From JAFGPS01 sp964628465 (GTDB lineage: Bacteria > Planctomycetota > Phycisphaerae > Sedimentisphaerales > Anaerobacaceae): a stretch of DNA of 64,000 nt. Location of the stretch: the NCBI GenBank assembly GCA_964628465.1, contig CAZVOA010000004.1, positions 62,001 to 126,000 on the forward strand. The letters run 5' to 3'. Every line of letters starts with the position of its first letter. Position 1 is the first letter of the stretch. The notes below the pieces were generated by a model that ran no database searches, had not been told where the DNA came from, and worked only from the letters and a program-made list of their open reading frames with translations. A program made the position numbers and the translations under genes. This document shows, one piece after another, positions 61,778-64,000 of this stretch.

Positions 61778-62865
61778 AAAAAGAATTATCTATTATAATA
61801 ATTATTACGGCGGCAGTCGTTTTTTCAGGCTGCGGGAAGAAAACTCCGGAACAGGCTGGCAATGCTCAATCACAGAAAGTCCCTGTCGTGAGAACGGAGA
61901 TAGCAATCACAGGCACAATATCGAGAACACTCGAACTTACCGGCTCGGCTGCTGCGACAAAGGTTGCAAAAATGGGTTCCCCCGCCGAAGGGCCGATTAC
62001 GGATTGTCAGGTCCGTGAAGGAGACAATGTCAGCGCAGGGCAAGTGCTTCTCACTATTGGCCGCAAGAAGGCGGCTGATGCTTTTGTGCAGGCAGCCCAG
62101 GATTCTCTTGCACGGGAACAGGAAGAATTAAAACGAGTTATAAAACTTGTTGAGAGCGGTGCAATTCCGGCAGAAGATCTGGAAACTGCGAATTTAAAGG
62201 TCTCTCGCGCAAAGGCGGAACTCAGCAAAGCATTGGAAAGCGTTGATGATTACCAGATAAGAGCGCCCTGGGACGGTATGGTTGCGAAGGTTTTTGTTAC
62301 GGATGGTTATTATGTAGCTCCCCGCGAATCTCTTGTCGAGATTTATGACCCTGCCAGTACAGTTATTGAATTTGCCATACCGGAATCGCAGTCGGCAGTT
62401 GTACGAAAGGGTATGACTGTTGAGGCAGAGCTGGATGCTTATCCCGGACAGAAATTAAAAGGTGAAATTACAAGAATTTACCCTGAACTGAATCGCCAAA
62501 CGAGGACGAGAACCGCCGAGGCGGTAATCATATACAACAACGGCATTTCGCTTTTGCCGGGAATGTTTGCCCGCTTACGGCTTGTGCTGGAAACTGCGGA
62601 AAACGCTATTCTGATTCCAGATAAAGCGATTATCTTAAATACCATGAATGAGCCGGTGGCATTTGTAATTGTCGAGGAAAAGGCCCAAGCCAGAAAACTC
62701 AAGCTCGGACTTGAAAAAAATCTGATGGTACAGGTACTTGAAGGAATCAAGCCGGGTGACAAGGTCGTTGTTGAAGGAAATGAAAAGCTCAAAAACGGCG
62801 CGGCGGTGAAAGTCATCGGCGAAGAAGTTAAAAAGGGAAATAAAGAAACCGGCGGTAACAAATGA
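61774..62865 (+). CDS. RND efflux periplasmic adaptor
   Basis: 363 residues. Lipobox in VVFSGCGKK; biotin-lipoyl-like and beta-barrel parts with YQIRAPWDGMVAKVFVTDGY and VKPGDKVVVEGN-like end (GIKPGDKVVVEGN). It joins the inner pump to TolC. Start overlaps the TolC gene (ATGA). Confidence 0.93.
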   Translation: MKKELSIIIIITAAVVFSGCGKKTPEQAGNAQSQKVPVVRTEIAITGTISRTLELTGSAAATKVAKMGSPAEGPITDCQVREGDNVSAGQVLLTIGRKKAADAFVQAAQDSLAREQEELKRVIKLVESGAIPAEDLETANLKVSRAKAELSKALESVDDYQIRAPWDGMVAKVFVTDGYYVAPRESLVEIYDPASTVIEFAIPESQSAVVRKGMTVEAELDAYPGQKLKGEITRIYPELNRQTRTRTAEAVIIYNNGISLLPGMFARLRLVLETAENAILIPDKAIILNTMNEPVAFVIVEEKAQARKLKLGLEKNLMVQVLEGIKPGDKVVVEGNEKLKNGAAVKVIGEEVKKGNKETGGNK

Positions 62866-64000
62866 ATATCTCAAAATCTACATTATCAAGACCAATTGGG
62901 GCTGCGGTTATTGCGATAGCGGTATTTGTGGTTGGTCTGTTTTCTCTCAGGCAGCTTGACGTTGATTATCTGCCGGAGATTACTTACCCTATGATAAAAA
63001 TTCACATCTGGTGGCGAGGGGCGACTCCGGAAGATATCGACAAAAATATCGCCGACCCAATCGAACGGGTATTGGCCACCGTTGACAATCTCGATTATCT
63101 CGTATCATCGAGCATCGAAGGTATGTACTCACTTGAGGTGAATTTTGAATATGGTGTTAAGGTTGAAGTGGCTTATCAGGATGTGATAACCGCAATGGGG
63201 CGCATTGCCAGAGATTTGCCTCCGGATATGGACCCTCCTGTAATAATAAAAGCTGATCCTTCTCAATTGCCGGTTATGCAGGTAACTGTTTCATCCGGAC
63301 AAAGAGATCTCGTCTGGCTTCGAGACTGGTGCGATAACTGGCTGCAGGACCGAATAGCGACTGTTGCAGGAACTGCGGGAGTGCAAATTGTCGGTGGTTT
63401 AAAAAGAGAGATTCGTGTTCATCTTGACCCTTCGCGAATGTTGGCTTACGGCCTTAGTCCTTCGGCTATTGCCAGAATTCTTTATGAAGAAAATAAAGAG
63501 ATGTTCGCAGGAAGGGTTACAGTAGAATCGCGTGAAATCATTGCCAGAACAATGGGTGAGTTCGAATCACTCGAAGAAATACGCAATGTCATTGTCGCTC
63601 ACAGCGATCAGGGTTTGGTATATCTGAAAGATGTGGCAAGTGTTGAAGATTCACACGAGGAAGCTCGTATTATAACCCGTTTTAACGGAGAAAATTGTGT
63701 TCAACTTAGTATTCTAAAGCAGGCCGAATCCAATACGGTGAAAGTTGCCAATGCTGTAAAGGAAAGACTCGAACAGCTCAAGTCGGAAATTCCGGAAGAT
63801 ATTGTTTTCGGTGTTGTGGAAAATCAGGGTGATTATGTTATGGCCGCTATTAATAGCGTTAAGGATTCCGCTATTGTGGCAGCGATATTAGTTATCATCG
63901 TTACTTATATTTTTCTCGGTCATTGGCGGCAGATTATTGTTCTGATTATCGCGATGCCGCTGACGCTGGCGGCAAATTTCTTTGTGATGAAAATGGCGGG
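62862..64000 (+). CDS. RND-family efflux pump permease (3' end outside window)
   Basis: The frame opens at ATG 62862 (overlapping the adaptor stop as ATGA) and runs to the end of the window: 379 codons are visible. Start MNISKSTLSRPIGAAVIAIAV, then a membrane helix, VDYLPEITYPMIKIHIWWRGATPEDI (PEITYP and GATPEDI are the RND signature), and the porter domain. Proton-driven inner-membrane pump of the tripartite system. The full length would be about 1000 residues. Confidence 0.93.
   Translation, partial: MNISKSTLSRPIGAAVIAIAVFVVGLFSLRQLDVDYLPEITYPMIKIHIWWRGATPEDIDKNIADPIERVLATVDNLDYLVSSSIEGMYSLEVNFEYGVKVEVAYQDVITAMGRIARDLPPDMDPPVIIKADPSQLPVMQVTVSSGQRDLVWLRDWCDNWLQDRIATVAGTAGVQIVGGLKREIRVHLDPSRMLAYGLSPSAIARILYEENKEMFAGRVTVESREIIARTMGEFESLEEIRNVIVAHSDQGLVYLKDVASVEDSHEEARIITRFNGENCVQLSILKQAESNTVKVANAVKERLEQLKSEIPEDIVFGVVENQGDYVMAAINSVKDSAIVAAILVIIVTYIFLGHWRQIIVLIIAMPLTLAANFFVMKMA

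Noticed and set aside
1..64000. CRISPR arrays, tRNA/rRNA genes, prophage or insertion sequences
   Set aside because: No regular spacers, cloverleaf, rRNA-like segment, transposase or integrase was seen in reading the window.

Overview
This window looks like chromosomal DNA of a member of the Planctomycetota, probably an anaerobic or facultative lineage near the Phycisphaerae. The main clue is the small protein at 362-721, which resembles a family (Minf_1886-type) known essentially from Planctomycetes and Verrucomicrobia. Other clues are the very large signal peptidase I with an inserted domain, a thioredoxin-fold protein whose CxxC is replaced, and many short intergenic palindromic or dispersed repeats. 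The DNA is moderately AT-rich. I see no phage, insertion sequence, CRISPR array, rRNA or tRNA gene. The placement is inference, because no marker rRNA is present.

Layout. 1-3.6 kb: the end of a HAD hydrolase gene, the Planctomycete small protein, and a GntR(YtrA)-ABC ATPase-permease operon with a palindromic operator over its -10. 3.7-17.4 kb: a long minus-strand operon led by an ECF sigma factor. It continues with an anti-sigma factor fused to a periplasmic DUF4139 domain, a second DUF4139 protein, a degenerate thioredoxin-fold protein, a serpin, a divergent DUF4139 relative and four close tandem DUF4139 paralogues. These paralogues have constant flanks around a hypervariable central segment and show mosaic sequence identity. 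The operon ends at a hairpin whose wobble pairs fit only the minus-strand RNA. I consider this array the most interesting system in the window. 17.7-24.7 kb: giant signal peptidase I, HU protein, cold-shock protein, HNH nuclease, and a 1144-residue CsgG-like/TPR/propeller lipoprotein-type protein. 25-32 kb: a PilM/N-PilO-PilP-secretin operon with a very large secretin carrying about eight N1-like repeats.

32-41.2 kb: a molybdenum cofactor operon (moeA, moaA, moaC, MOSC, mogA, xdhC, mocA) converging on a three-subunit molybdenum hydroxylase operon (2Fe-2S, FAD, Mo subunits). This pairs cofactor synthesis with its client enzyme. 41.4-50.5 kb: a dehydrogenase, a single-subunit 2-hydroxyacyl-CoA-dehydratase/double-cubane-type iron-sulfur protein with its ATPase activator, and an MBL-fold hydrolase. 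On the opposite strand are a YjiH-type membrane protein, a phenylacetate-CoA ligase-like enzyme, a tyrosine phenol-lyase with all diagnostic residues, and a GYD-domain protein. These point to anaerobic amino-acid/aromatic metabolism.

50.7-59.8 kb: an arsenic/thiol operon of 11 genes behind an ArsR repressor with a TTG start and a palindromic operator. It encodes an ArsP-like permease, a Tat-exported FMN reductase, ArsC, ArsM, Acr3, TrmO-like protein, three thioredoxin-fold proteins (one fused to a NosL/MerB-like Cys-rich module), a DGC zinc-binding protein and CcdA. 59.9-64 kb: a PadR-TolC-adaptor-RND pump operon, cut by the window end. Its genes are joined by ATGA overlaps.
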